From contig JAMPFQ010000016.1 in the NCBI GenBank assembly GCA_023664345.1, positions 1 through 53,342 on the forward strand: a DNA stretch of 53,342 nt, in the 5' to 3' direction. The notes beneath the pieces are model-generated. The model was given only the letters and a program-made list of their open reading frames with translations. It made no database searches and was not told the origin of the DNA. The translations under genes and the position numbers were made by a program. This document shows positions 16,967 through 25,730 of the stretch, in pieces. Source of the DNA: Lachnospiraceae bacterium. Lineage in GTDB: Bacteria; Bacillota; Clostridia; Lachnospirales; Lachnospiraceae. Each line of letters opens with the position of its first letter. Within the stretch, counting starts at the first letter, position 1.

Positions 16967-18599
16967 CGGAAAATCCGTATACAAAGGGATCGCAATGGGG
17001 AAAGTGGTCTTGTTAAAAGACAGGGATCAGCAGGTAAAAAGATACCGGATAGAGGATGCGGATTCCGAGATCGCCAGAGTGCACAGGGCAGGGGAAACGG
17101 CCAGGAAACAGCTTCAGGGATTGTATGACAAGGCATTAAAAGAAGTTGGAGAAACAAACGCGGCTATTTTTGAAGTCCATCAGATGATGCTGGAGGACGA
17201 TGATTATCTGGAATCCATACAGAATATGATTCAGACAGAGATGGTGAACGCGGAATATGCAGTAGCAGTCACAGGGGATAATTTCTCGGAAATGTTTGCC
17301 GGCATGGACGATGATTATATGAAAGCAAGGGCAGCGGATGTAAAGGACATCTCCAACCGGCTTGTGAAGATTATGCAGGGGCAGGAAGAGGTGGATTTCT
17401 CTTCCATGGAGCCATCGATCATCGTTGCGGACGATCTGAGTCCAAGCGAGACAGTGCAGATGGATAAAGAAAAGATATTGGCTTTTGTGACGGTGCATGG
17501 CTCTACGAATTCCCATACGGCGATCCTTGCCCGTATGATGAATATACCCGCTCTGATCGGAGTGCCCATGGAACTACAGGAAATACATAACGGCATGGAG
17601 GCTGTTGTGGACGGATTTCAGGGGGAAGTGATCTTTGAACCGTCAGAGGAGATCTGCGGGCAGACAAAGAGCAGGATCAAAGAAGAAAAGGAAAAGGCGC
17701 AGCTGCTGCAGACGCTGAAAGGAAAAGAAACAATCACCCTGGACGGGCGTAAGGTCAATCTGTATGCCAATATAGCCAATGTAGGGGACGTGGGATATGT
17801 GCTTGAAAATGATGCCGAGGGGATCGGACTGTTCCGCAGTGAGTTCCTGTATTTGGGAAAGACCTCGTTCCCTACAGAGGAGGAGCAGTTCCGGGCATAT
17901 AAGCAGGTGGTGCAGATGATGGCGGGGAAAAAGGTCATCATCAGGACACTGGACATCGGGGCTGATAAGCAGGTGGATTATTTGAATCTGGGACAGGAGG
18001 ATAATCCGGCAATGGGTTACAGGGCGATCCGCATCTGTTTAAAGCAGCCGGAAATGTTCAAAACACAGCTCAGGGCACTGTTCCGTGCAGCAGTATTTGG
18101 CAATATCTCCGTTATGTATCCCATGATAACATCCGTGGAAGAAGTACGGCAGATTTATGGGATCGTAAAAGAGGTGCAGGAGGAATTGGACAGCATTCAG
18201 ATCCCTTATAAGATACCGGAACAGGGGATTATGATCGAAACCCCGGCGGCAGTGATGATCAGTGATGAACTGGCGGAAATCGTTGATTTCTTCAGTATTG
18301 GGACAAATGATCTTACGCAGTATACCCTGGCGGTTGACAGGCAGAATGCAAAGCTGGACGATTTTTATAATCCCCATCACAAGGCGATCTTAAAAATGAT
18401 ACGGATGGTGGTTGACAATGCCCACAAATGTGGTAAATGGGCAGGCATCTGCGGAGAACTGGGCGCCGATCTGGAATTGACAGAAGAATTTGTGAGGATG
18501 GGAGTGGATGAATTGTCGGTAGCGCCCTCTATGGCATTAAAGGTAAGGAAGCGGATTCGCGAGATAAAGGATAGCCTTTCGCACCCGGAAAGGTGTTGA
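16953..18599 (+). CDS. ptsI: PTS enzyme I (phosphoenolpyruvate-protein phosphotransferase)
   Basis: A 548-residue Enzyme I: it takes phosphate from PEP and passes it to HPr. The swivelling domain carries phospho-acceptor His188 in HGSTNSHTAILAR; the C-terminal TIM barrel shows LFRSEFLYL, MYPMITSVEE, GIMIETPAA, FFSIGTNDLTQYTLAVDR and Cys500 in GICGELGAD. The ATG at 16953 has GGAGGG 7 nt upstream and lies inside the end of the acetyltransferase gene. No HPr gene is next to it. The segment GGxxSHTAI usual in the family is here STNSHTAI. Confidence 0.93.
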   Translation: MKTYSGKSVYKGIAMGKVVLLKDRDQQVKRYRIEDADSEIARVHRAGETARKQLQGLYDKALKEVGETNAAIFEVHQMMLEDDDYLESIQNMIQTEMVNAEYAVAVTGDNFSEMFAGMDDDYMKARAADVKDISNRLVKIMQGQEEVDFSSMEPSIIVADDLSPSETVQMDKEKILAFVTVHGSTNSHTAILARMMNIPALIGVPMELQEIHNGMEAVVDGFQGEVIFEPSEEICGQTKSRIKEEKEKAQLLQTLKGKETITLDGRKVNLYANIANVGDVGYVLENDAEGIGLFRSEFLYLGKTSFPTEEEQFRAYKQVVQMMAGKKVIIRTLDIGADKQVDYLNLGQEDNPAMGYRAIRICLKQPEMFKTQLRALFRAAVFGNISVMYPMITSVEEVRQIYGIVKEVQEELDSIQIPYKIPEQGIMIETPAAVMISDELAEIVDFFSIGTNDLTQYTLAVDRQNAKLDDFYNPHHKAILKMIRMVVDNAHKCGKWAGICGELGADLELTEEFVRMGVDELSVAPSMALKVRKRIREIKDSLSHPERC

Positions 18600-18624
18600 G
18601 CGCAAAGCCTTTTTGGAGTATACT
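18596..18624 (+). promoter_or_regulatory. promoter of the moxR-DUF58-transglutaminase operon
   Basis: TTGAGC (18596-18601), 17-nt spacer, TATACT (18619-18624), starting within the ptsI stop codon and ending 23 nt before the moxR ATG. Good match to sigma-A consensus. Confidence 0.6.
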
Positions 18625-18647
18625 CATAGAGAAGAAAGGCAACCGGG

Positions 18648-19586
18648 ATGGAACAGAAAGAGATCACACTGGCAGAAAAACTGAAGAACAATATCAACCG
18701 TGTATTTGTAGGCAAGGAAGATGTGGTGGAGGATGTGCTGACCTGTCTGGCAGCAGGAGGGCATGTGCTTCTGGAGGACGTGCCCGGAGTGGGTAAGACC
18801 ACGCTGGCATCAGTCCTTGCAAAAAGTATTGGGTGCAGTTTCGGAAGGATTTCCTTTACCCCCGATACCTTGCCGGGGGATGTGTGCGGGGTGTCCGTTT
18901 ACAATATGAAAACCGGCGAATTTGAATATCGGGCGGGAGCAGTGATGCACCAGATCCTGCTGGCGGACGAGATCAACAGGACGGCGCCCAAGACCCAGGC
19001 AAGCCTGCTGGAGGCCATGGCGGAGGGGCAGGTTACGGTGGACGGAGAGGTTCATGAACTACCCCGGCCTTTCCTGGTGATCGCCACTCAGAATCCGGTG
19101 GAATTTTTGGGCACTTATCCGCTGCCAGAGGCCCAGATGGATCGTTTTATGATGCGGCTTTCCATAGGGTATCCGGACAGGGCGCAGGAAATAAAAATGG
19201 CGTCCCAGGCGCTGGAGGGACGGACGCCGGACACAGCGGAAGCGGTGTGCAGCGCGGAGGATGTGCTGGAGATCATGGAAGCGGTACGAAAGATTACGGT
19301 GCGGGAACCGCTTCTGGGATACATGGAGGATATCGTCGCCCTTACCAGGCAGGAGCCCCGTTTTGCCATGGGAGCCAGTCCCAGGGCCATGCTGGCGTTG
19401 ATGCGGGCGTCCCAGGGCAGGGCTTTCCTGCGGGGCAGGGATTATGTGAAGCCGGATGATGTGAAAGCGGTGGCCATGCAGGTGCTTCTCCACAGGCTGT
19501 CGCTGTCCCCGGAGGCCAGGATCCAGAAAGCCGACGGAGCGGGCATCTTAAAAAGCCTTATCCTGAAAGCAAAGGTGCCGGTATGA
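18648..19586 (+). CDS. MoxR-family AAA+ ATPase
   Basis: A 312-residue MoxR ATPase, thought to act as a chaperone-type remodeler for its operon partners. Walker A EDVPGVGKTTLA at 43-54, Walker B ILLADEINRTAPKTQ (about 104-118), sensor 1 VIATQNPVE and arginine-containing PEAQMDRF and GASPRAML. First gene of the classic moxR / DUF58 / transglutaminase operon; its stop overlaps the DUF58 start by 4 nt. Confidence 0.93.
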   Translation: MEQKEITLAEKLKNNINRVFVGKEDVVEDVLTCLAAGGHVLLEDVPGVGKTTLASVLAKSIGCSFGRISFTPDTLPGDVCGVSVYNMKTGEFEYRAGAVMHQILLADEINRTAPKTQASLLEAMAEGQVTVDGEVHELPRPFLVIATQNPVEFLGTYPLPEAQMDRFMMRLSIGYPDRAQEIKMASQALEGRTPDTAEAVCSAEDVLEIMEAVRKITVREPLLGYMEDIVALTRQEPRFAMGASPRAMLALMRASQGRAFLRGRDYVKPDDVKAVAMQVLLHRLSLSPEARIQKADGAGILKSLILKAKVPV

Positions 19587-20746
19587 GGAAATACAGGTTA
19601 TTCTTTTTATGCCTCTGGGTCTTATCCCTGGCGGCGATCAGCTTTTTTGGAGGCGTTATCAGTTACGGCTTCTTTTTTGGCATGTGCCTGCTTCCGGTCA
19701 TTTCCCTTATCTATATTCTCTGCGTCTATTTGCATTTTAAAATTTATCAGGAACTTGGTAACAGAAATATGGTCTGCGGTCAGCCGGAGGACTATTTTTT
19801 TATCCTTCAGAATGAAAATTCTTTCGCTTTTACAGGGGTCAGTGTCAGGCTGTTCTCCCGGTTCTCCTATGTGGAGGAACTGCCCGGGGACGAGGAGTAC
19901 GAACTGCTGCCCGGGGATAAGTTTACCTATCGGACCAGGCTGGTGTGCAGATACCGGGGAGAGTACGAGGTTGGTGTCAAAGAGGTGGTCGTGACGGATT
20001 TCCTGCGCCTGTTTCGGGTGCGTTACGCTAATCCAGGCGCTATTAAGGCGCTGGTGCGCCCGAAACTTGTGCAGCTGGAGGAACTGAGAGGGCTTGAGGA
20101 ATTTCAGGTGCCTTTGCGGCGGGAGACGCTGACAGGCGCCGAGCCGGATATCCTTGTCAGGACTTATATGGAGGGCGATCCCCTGAGGCAGATCCACTGG
20201 AAAGCCACCGCAAGGGAGGGGAAACTGCTGAGTAGGCTCAGCACAGGCGAGGAAAAGCAGGGAATCTCCATCTTCTGCGATATGACCCGCTTTGGCAGGA
20301 AAGCGGAGGAATATCTGCCCCTGGAAAATAAGATGTTGGAGACATTCCTGGCGCTGGGGTATTTTTTTGCCCGGAAAGATATGGACTTTACTGCCTGTTA
20401 TGAGCAAGGCGGCCCGGTGTGCACGCAGGTCAGGGGGATGAAAGATTTTGACGGATTTTATCAGGGCGTGGCGGAGGTTCGCTTTGAGGAAAAAGGGGAT
20501 TTCCCGGATCTGGTGGGTCAGGCGCTGGCCCGGGGCGGATTGTGGGACAGCGGGATTGCGTTTCTGGTACTCCATGAACCGGACGCGGGGATCATGGAGA
20601 TCACGAGGCAGCTGGCGGCGGCAGGCATGGCGGTGGTGATCTACGCCGTTACCGACCGGGATATCAGGGAATATGAAAAGCAGGGCGACGGAAGAAGACG
20701 GATTATACAGATTCCCATCGAAGAACCCCTGGAGAGGAGGCTGTGA
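19583..20746 (+). CDS. DUF58 domain protein
   Basis: A 387-residue protein with two N-terminal membrane segments (about 5-45), a beta-rich stretch (about 60-160) and the DUF58 core with the signature VRTYMEGDPLRQIHWKATAREGKL (about 190-215). DUF58 proteins have a von Willebrand-like fold and accompany MoxR ATPases. Overlaps its neighbours by 4 nt at both ends, showing tight cotranslation. Confidence 0.9.
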   Translation: MRKYRLFFLCLWVLSLAAISFFGGVISYGFFFGMCLLPVISLIYILCVYLHFKIYQELGNRNMVCGQPEDYFFILQNENSFAFTGVSVRLFSRFSYVEELPGDEEYELLPGDKFTYRTRLVCRYRGEYEVGVKEVVVTDFLRLFRVRYANPGAIKALVRPKLVQLEELRGLEEFQVPLRRETLTGAEPDILVRTYMEGDPLRQIHWKATAREGKLLSRLSTGEEKQGISIFCDMTRFGRKAEEYLPLENKMLETFLALGYFFARKDMDFTACYEQGGPVCTQVRGMKDFDGFYQGVAEVRFEEKGDFPDLVGQALARGGLWDSGIAFLVLHEPDAGIMEITRQLAAAGMAVVIYAVTDRDIREYEKQGDGRRRIIQIPIEEPLERRL

Positions 20747-23187
20747 TGATAGAATGGCTTCGTTCCCATTCCCACGGTTCCCATGGTCTCCAGGAAAAAG
20801 CGGCATACAGGGCAGTGAACGCATGTCTGCTGGTCTGCATGGCATTGTCTGGCACGGGACGGTTCCCAGGGATCGGGGAACCGGGGGCGGTTCATTTCGC
20901 GGCGGCTTTCGTTGTATTGGGCGTCCTGACGGCAGTGAATGGCATGACGGTACGGGGAAAGGCGCTTTGCCTGACGGCGCTGTTTCTCATGCTGGGTGTA
21001 CTGGCAGGTTTCACGGGAGGCATGGACTTCTGGCGGTCATTCTTGCCCTGGCTGGCGGGACAGGGGGCGGCAACCCAGGGGTGGGAAATGTGGTATGGAA
21101 TGCTGCAGACCGGGCTGTTGGCTGTGGGCTGTTACCTGGCGCAGATTCTTTTTGAAAAGATCCCGGCGCTTAAGGCGGGAACAGCGGTTCTTCTGGCAGG
21201 CGTGCTGATCGTCTGCCTGTTGTCCCGATGGGAAGTGAGCCGGCCGGGGATGGCTTTCATGCTCTGTTTCCTGGTTCTGACAGGGGTGGAATGGATCCAG
21301 AAGCATTGGGAAAAAAAGCGGATACGGGAAAATGGTTTTCAGGCGCATATGGTATGGGTCTTTCCTTTTTTCGCGCTGTATCTTGTATTGCTGCTGCTCA
21401 TGCCTGCGCCGGAGGAGCCCTATGACTGGATGTGGGTGAAAAGGGCGTACCGGCAGCTGCAGGAATCCATCCATACCTGGACCCAGGATATCAAGTGGGG
21501 AAACAGGGAGGGATTTGGCATGTCCTTTACCGGATTTTCCCAGGAGGGGGCGTTGGGAGGGGATGTGCAGGAGAACACCCGGGAAATCATGCGGGTACAG
21601 GTGCAGCCTCCGTCTGTGGGGTATCTGTATCTGACGGGAATGGTATATGATACCTTTGACGGTCGGGAATGGAGCCGGACACGGCAGGGCGGCGCCGATG
21701 GAGTTTTCCTGGATACGGCGCAGGCATTGTATGCCGTGAGGGATTACAATGATAATTACAGGAACGACTATCTGAAAGAGGTCAAGGTGAATATCAGGTA
21801 TGAAGATTTCAGGACGGGCTATGTGTTTGCGCCTTTGAAGGTCTGGGGATTAGAGGTGGGAAGTTCAAACGGAACTTTCCATAAAACAGGGCAGGAAAAG
21901 ATTTTAGAGGACGCCTGTGGAGACGGTATGCTGTGCTGGAACGGGCAGAAAGGATATGGGACGGAGTATGAACTGCGGTATTTTCGTATGAATGCGGGAC
22001 AGCAGTTTGACCTGTTCCTGGAGGAGGCCGGTAAAACAGGGAATGTGGACGAAGCGGTCTGGAAAGAGGTCATGAAAGAATGTGAAAGGCGTAACGGACA
22101 GACTTTTACGCTTCAGGACAGGGCGGATTACCGGGAGGAAATATATGGACTTTATCTGGGGGATGGGGATTTTATAAAGGAAAATTTATCAGTGGGACTG
22201 GAAAAATATCTGGAGGAGATCATGGCAGGCGCAGAAACGGACGTGGAGAAGCTGCGGGCGTTGGAAACGGCGTTGTCCGCGTATACCTATACGCTCACTC
22301 CAGGGGAACTGCCGGAAAGTGTGCGGGATGCCGGGGATTTCCTGGATTATTTCCTGCTGGAGAGCAGGCAAGGGTATTGCACCTACTTTGCCACGGCCTT
22401 TGTGCTGCTGGCAAGGGCGGAGGGGATACCCGCCCGCTATGTGCAGGGATACTGTGTCCCCGTAGGGGAACAGGGAGAGGCATCCGTATCTTCCAATATG
22501 GCACATGCCTGGCCGGAGGCCTATGTGGAGGGAGTGGGATGGATCCCTTTTGAACCCACTCCCGGATATGGCAGCAGGCGGTATGAATCATGGGCGATGC
22601 GGCAGGCGGTGACGGAAACGGAGGCGGATCCTGCAGAGAAAATGGATTTCGGGGCTGCCCAGGAGACAGAATATGAGGAGGAAAATACAGCGGCAGCAGA
22701 AGAAGCGGAGGAACCGGAGGAAGCGGAGTTGGAGGGAGAGAACGCTTCCGGATATTTCTGGCGTCTGTTTGGGATAGCCTGTTTGCTGGTGCTGGCAGTC
22801 TGCGGAATCCTGCTGGCGATTGACAATGCCCTGGGGAAATACCGTTATGGAAAGATAGAGCCGGAAAAGAGGCTTCGGGCGGAAATGTTCCGCAATCTGA
22901 CGGTGTTATCCTGTTTTGGACTGAAAAGGGAAGAGTGGGAGACATTGGAAGAATTTCGGAACAGAACCCTGCTTTTATTGGAATGGCGGGACAGCGAAAA
23001 AGAACCGCCCCTCCGTTTCGTGGAAAATTATGAGAAAGCGGTTTATGGAGGGGAAGCTGTGGGGGAAATCATGATAAGAGATGCGGTGGATGAGAGGGAC
23101 AGATTTCTCGAAAGATTGAAGCAGGAGCGGAGATGGGCTTGGTTTTACTGCCAGGTCAGGCTGTATCTGGAACGGTACAGATTTTGA
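20743..23187 (+). CDS. membrane transglutaminase-like protein
   Basis: An 814-residue protein with about six membrane segments in the first 230 residues, a large external region with a transglutaminase-like papain-fold core and one more membrane segment (about 675-695) before a cytoplasmic tail. Catalytic Cys546 is in QGYCTYFATA, His588 in NMAHAWPEAY, followed by Asp/Glu-region WIPFEPTPGYG. Last gene of the moxR operon, likely acting on cell-surface or secreted proteins; the substrate is unknown. Confidence 0.9.
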   Translation: MMIEWLRSHSHGSHGLQEKAAYRAVNACLLVCMALSGTGRFPGIGEPGAVHFAAAFVVLGVLTAVNGMTVRGKALCLTALFLMLGVLAGFTGGMDFWRSFLPWLAGQGAATQGWEMWYGMLQTGLLAVGCYLAQILFEKIPALKAGTAVLLAGVLIVCLLSRWEVSRPGMAFMLCFLVLTGVEWIQKHWEKKRIRENGFQAHMVWVFPFFALYLVLLLLMPAPEEPYDWMWVKRAYRQLQESIHTWTQDIKWGNREGFGMSFTGFSQEGALGGDVQENTREIMRVQVQPPSVGYLYLTGMVYDTFDGREWSRTRQGGADGVFLDTAQALYAVRDYNDNYRNDYLKEVKVNIRYEDFRTGYVFAPLKVWGLEVGSSNGTFHKTGQEKILEDACGDGMLCWNGQKGYGTEYELRYFRMNAGQQFDLFLEEAGKTGNVDEAVWKEVMKECERRNGQTFTLQDRADYREEIYGLYLGDGDFIKENLSVGLEKYLEEIMAGAETDVEKLRALETALSAYTYTLTPGELPESVRDAGDFLDYFLLESRQGYCTYFATAFVLLARAEGIPARYVQGYCVPVGEQGEASVSSNMAHAWPEAYVEGVGWIPFEPTPGYGSRRYESWAMRQAVTETEADPAEKMDFGAAQETEYEEENTAAAEEAEEPEEAELEGENASGYFWRLFGIACLLVLAVCGILLAIDNALGKYRYGKIEPEKRLRAEMFRNLTVLSCFGLKREEWETLEEFRNRTLLLLEWRDSEKEPPLRFVENYEKAVYGGEAVGEIMIRDAVDERDRFLERLKQERRWAWFYCQVRLYLERYRF

Positions 23188-23254
23188 AAACAGACGCATT
23201 TTCTGACACAAAACAACATAGAGTATAGTAATGACAGTGCGGGAGCGTGAAGCA

Positions 23255-23704
23255 GTGAAAGCCATAGCGCATCTTTCGGACATTATCATTCCCATACTCA
23301 TTTTTTTCATCGTAGGTTACGGCGCGGTGTCCGGGGTAAAAGTATATGAATCCTTTCTGAAAGGAGCGAAAGACGGCCTGAAGATCGTGGTGGATATCGT
23401 ACCCACGCTGATCGGGCTGCTGGTGGCGGTGGGAATGCTGCGTGCCTCCGGCTTTTTTGACATGCTGGGAAAAGTGCTGGCTCCCTTGACGGAACAGGTG
23501 GGGCTTCCGGCGCAGCTGCTTCCGCTTCTGATCGTGAAAATGTTTTCCTCTTCTGCGGCTACCGGGCTGGTGCTGGACATTTTCAGGACCTCCGGCCCGG
23601 ATTCCTATGCGGGGCTGGTGACTTCGATTTTGATGAGCTGCACGGACGCCATGCTAATATTAAGGGGAAACGGATGTGATATTAATTCCTTAAACATTTC
23701 TTAA
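23255..23704 (+). pseudogene. spmB: spmB, 5' part, interrupted by a 10.27-kb element
   Basis: Residues 1 to about 130 are a normal SpmB membrane protein (IAHLSDIIIPILIFFIVGYG, VYESFLKGAKDGLKIVVDIVPTLIGLLVAVGMLRASGFFD, LLPLLIVKMFSSSAATGLVLDIFRTSGPDSYAG, ILMSCT). After SCT the sequence leaves the family and reads into the inserted DNA (DAMLILRGNG...) to a stop at 23702. The missing end is at 33916-34052. The GTG at 23255, 9 nt after GGGAG, gives the family N-terminus; ATG 23231 is an alternative. Joining at CGGA gives 525 nt, 174 residues, close to the Bacillus SpmB length of about 178. Confidence 0.9.
23620..23671. other. left attachment site (attL) of the spmB element
   Basis: The chromosome half ends in GAGCTGCACGGA; the element half begins after CGGA (23643-23646) and reaches the arm GGGGAAAC at 23664-23671. 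This is assigned by comparing with the right end and by the requirement that the joined reading frame be SpmB. Confidence 0.75.
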
Positions 23705-23710
23705 ACAGTT
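23689..23710. promoter_or_regulatory. orphan direct-repeat boxes for an OmpR-type regulator
   Basis: Two 11-bp direct repeats, CTTAAACATTT (23689-23699) and CTTAAACAGTT (23700-23710), lie about 60 nt before the vestigial start of a response regulator (23773). The 11-bp phase is typical of OmpR-family sites. The regulator gene itself has been deleted (see findings). Confidence 0.5.
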
Positions 23711-23772
23711 CCCATATTTTTTCTTAAAATAAAATCTGTTACTATGTCTGCAGGAAGTTCAGGAGGAAAGAT

Positions 23773-23814
23773 ATGTACAACATTTTGATCTGTGATGATG
23801 GACGAGCTGGCCGA
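23773..23814 (+). pseudogene. stump of a deleted response regulator gene
   Basis: A strong AGGAGG site (23761) precedes ATG 23773 and MYNILICDD, the usual N-terminus of an OmpR/VanR-type response regulator, including its acidic-pocket Asp pair. Homology then stops abruptly and the frame runs on into the lipoprotein gene. In a second frame just before the lipoprotein ATG is GAC GAG CTG GCC GAA TGA, which could be the last codons of the lost partner gene. Confidence 0.6.
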
Positions 23815-24942
23815 ATGAGTGGGAAGAACCGACGGCTTTTCTGTATAGTATGTGTTTTCTCATTGATCCTGGTGGGCTGCGGCAGAGACTGGGAAAGCAA
23901 TTATGAAGCCGTATCGGAAGATAATGTTCACATTTTGTATGATCTTGAAGCCCTGGACAGTCCCGGCGAGGCCGCCGTATATAGCGCCGAATGGTATGCT
24001 GCGGACGCACAGCTGTTGGAAGAGAACCTGTTTGTCAATGCTGTGGATGAAGAAATGAGCCTGGCCGAGGGGAACGCCTGGTATGCGTATATTGAGGATG
24101 GCGGCAAGGATGTTACGGAGGCTTTGATCCTGTATGATCCTTCCCATGACGCGGGTATGAAAGGCGGTTTTACATACGGGCTGTCAGGTACCGGCAGAGG
24201 ATACCATAACGTGGCGTATCCTTATCCGGGACATCCAAGCAACATATCGCAGATAATGGGGTATAACTTTACAGAGGATTTCAGGCAGGACGCCAATCTG
24301 GGTTTTCTGTCCGCCGACAGCGCCGTGCAATATATCGAGAGCGTATTTTCCGCTGTGGGAGCGCCGACAGTGAAGCCGACGGCTGTCTATGCGCTGGACG
24401 CGGACACGCTGAACGCCCATGAAGCATTGCGGCATGAAACGAAGCCGCGAGATTCCGACTGGACAAAAGAGGAAGAAGCCTATCTGGTGCAGCTGGCACA
24501 GGTGGTAGACAATATTCCGTTAGCGGATCATATGTGGGTAAATGATGTGCGGTCCGAAGTTACAGAAACGCCTGTTTATGTCGTCCTGTCACAGAAAGGA
24601 ATTGAGAGTATGCATATTGAGAATGCGGTACAGGTCCTGGATGTGGTGGAACAGGGGGAAGTCCTGTCTCCTGAAGAGGCGGAATCGCTGATGCTCCAAT
24701 ACTATACAAGAGGGATTGCGGTATCAGATATCTATGTGGAGGAAATGAACCTGCGCTATGTGGGTGTGGTCGGCAGGGATGGCCTGACGTTGATCCCGGC
24801 ATGGATCTTCTGCATTAGCCGGGACCATCACGGAGCCATGGGTGATGAAGAAGCAAAATACAGGGAATATGAGCATTTTGTGATCCATGCGATCACAGGG
24901 GACCGGATAGAAGCTATGTCCGCGCTGGATGGACGGAGTTGA
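23815..24942 (+). CDS. lipoprotein of an ABC-transporter cluster, function unknown
   Basis: A 375-residue lipoprotein: signal segment RRLFCIVCVFSLILVGC with lipobox Cys22, then a soluble domain with repeated aromatic/acidic stretches and no motif I recognise. ATG 23815 begins at a proper signal peptide; the in-frame ATG at 23773 belongs to the vestige of a response regulator and would bury the signal. Translation may initiate at either start today. The two permease genes and ATPase follow directly, so it is probably the external component of that export or sensing system. Confidence 0.72.
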   Translation: MSGKNRRLFCIVCVFSLILVGCGRDWESNYEAVSEDNVHILYDLEALDSPGEAAVYSAEWYAADAQLLEENLFVNAVDEEMSLAEGNAWYAYIEDGGKDVTEALILYDPSHDAGMKGGFTYGLSGTGRGYHNVAYPYPGHPSNISQIMGYNFTEDFRQDANLGFLSADSAVQYIESVFSAVGAPTVKPTAVYALDADTLNAHEALRHETKPRDSDWTKEEEAYLVQLAQVVDNIPLADHMWVNDVRSEVTETPVYVVLSQKGIESMHIENAVQVLDVVEQGEVLSPEEAESLMLQYYTRGIAVSDIYVEEMNLRYVGVVGRDGLTLIPAWIFCISRDHHGAMGDEEAKYREYEHFVIHAITGDRIEAMSALDGRS

Positions 24943-24947
24943 TGGGA

Positions 24948-25730
24948 ATGAAGAAAGAAAAATTTCGAGTGTTCAGGCTGTTTATGACGGATATGCGGAG
25001 GGCAGTGTGTTCTCCACAGTTTTGTCTCGGCGTCGCGGGAGTATCCGCCCTTATGCTGGCAGCGGTATTCGGAATCCAGTCATCCGTGGAGTCTGTCTGG
25101 TCCCTGATGCGCCTGGCGACACAGGGCAGTGGTTTTGAATCCATTGAATTGTGCGTTTTTCCTGTGTTTGCTTATGGGATGAGTTACGCGCTGGAATGGG
25201 AGCAGAAAGTACAGAGATTTCTCCTGGTCAGGAGCGGAGTAACGGAATACATGATCTCCAAATTAACAGCCTGCTTTCTGTCGGGTTTTCTGACGGTGTT
25301 TCTGGGTCTTGCGGTTTTTATTGTCTTGTGGTGTCCCTTCTATCCTCTTTATGACCATCCGATATCTTCTTTTCGATATGAAGAGTTAATGTTGGAGGGA
25401 AAGATTCTGGAGGGTTATTTGTATTACATGGTTCATCAGGGAATCACAGGGGGCATATCGGCGGTATGCGGCGCATGGATATCTACCATACGGCCTAATC
25501 AGTTTGCTGCTGCCTCTGCGCCGCTTGTCCTTTATTTTTGTCTGCTTCGCGTAGCAGAGGGGCTTGCGATTCCTGAGGCCTTAAAGCCTTTGTATTGGGA
25601 GGCAGATATATACGATGGCAGTACGGCGGGGGAGACGCTTCTGATCAAAATCGGTATATCCGCCGTGCTGTGTGTCGTAATGGGATTCTGCGCATTGATC
25701 AATGCGAAAAGGAGGCTGTTGCATGAGTGA
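24948..25730 (+). CDS. ABC-2-like membrane protein 1
   Basis: A 260-residue polytopic protein with about six membrane segments (VAGVSALMLAAVFGI, FLSGFLTVFLGLAVFIVLW, AVCGAWIST, IGISAVLCVVMGFCALI among them). Its size and topology fit one half of an ABC-2-type permease. ATG 24948 is chosen with GGAG 9 nt upstream; ATG 24942 overlaps the previous stop and is possible. It overlaps the next gene by 8 nt. Confidence 0.75.
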   Translation: MKKEKFRVFRLFMTDMRRAVCSPQFCLGVAGVSALMLAAVFGIQSSVESVWSLMRLATQGSGFESIELCVFPVFAYGMSYALEWEQKVQRFLLVRSGVTEYMISKLTACFLSGFLTVFLGLAVFIVLWCPFYPLYDHPISSFRYEELMLEGKILEGYLYYMVHQGITGGISAVCGAWISTIRPNQFAAASAPLVLYFCLLRVAEGLAIPEALKPLYWEADIYDGSTAGETLLIKIGISAVLCVVMGFCALINAKRRLLHE

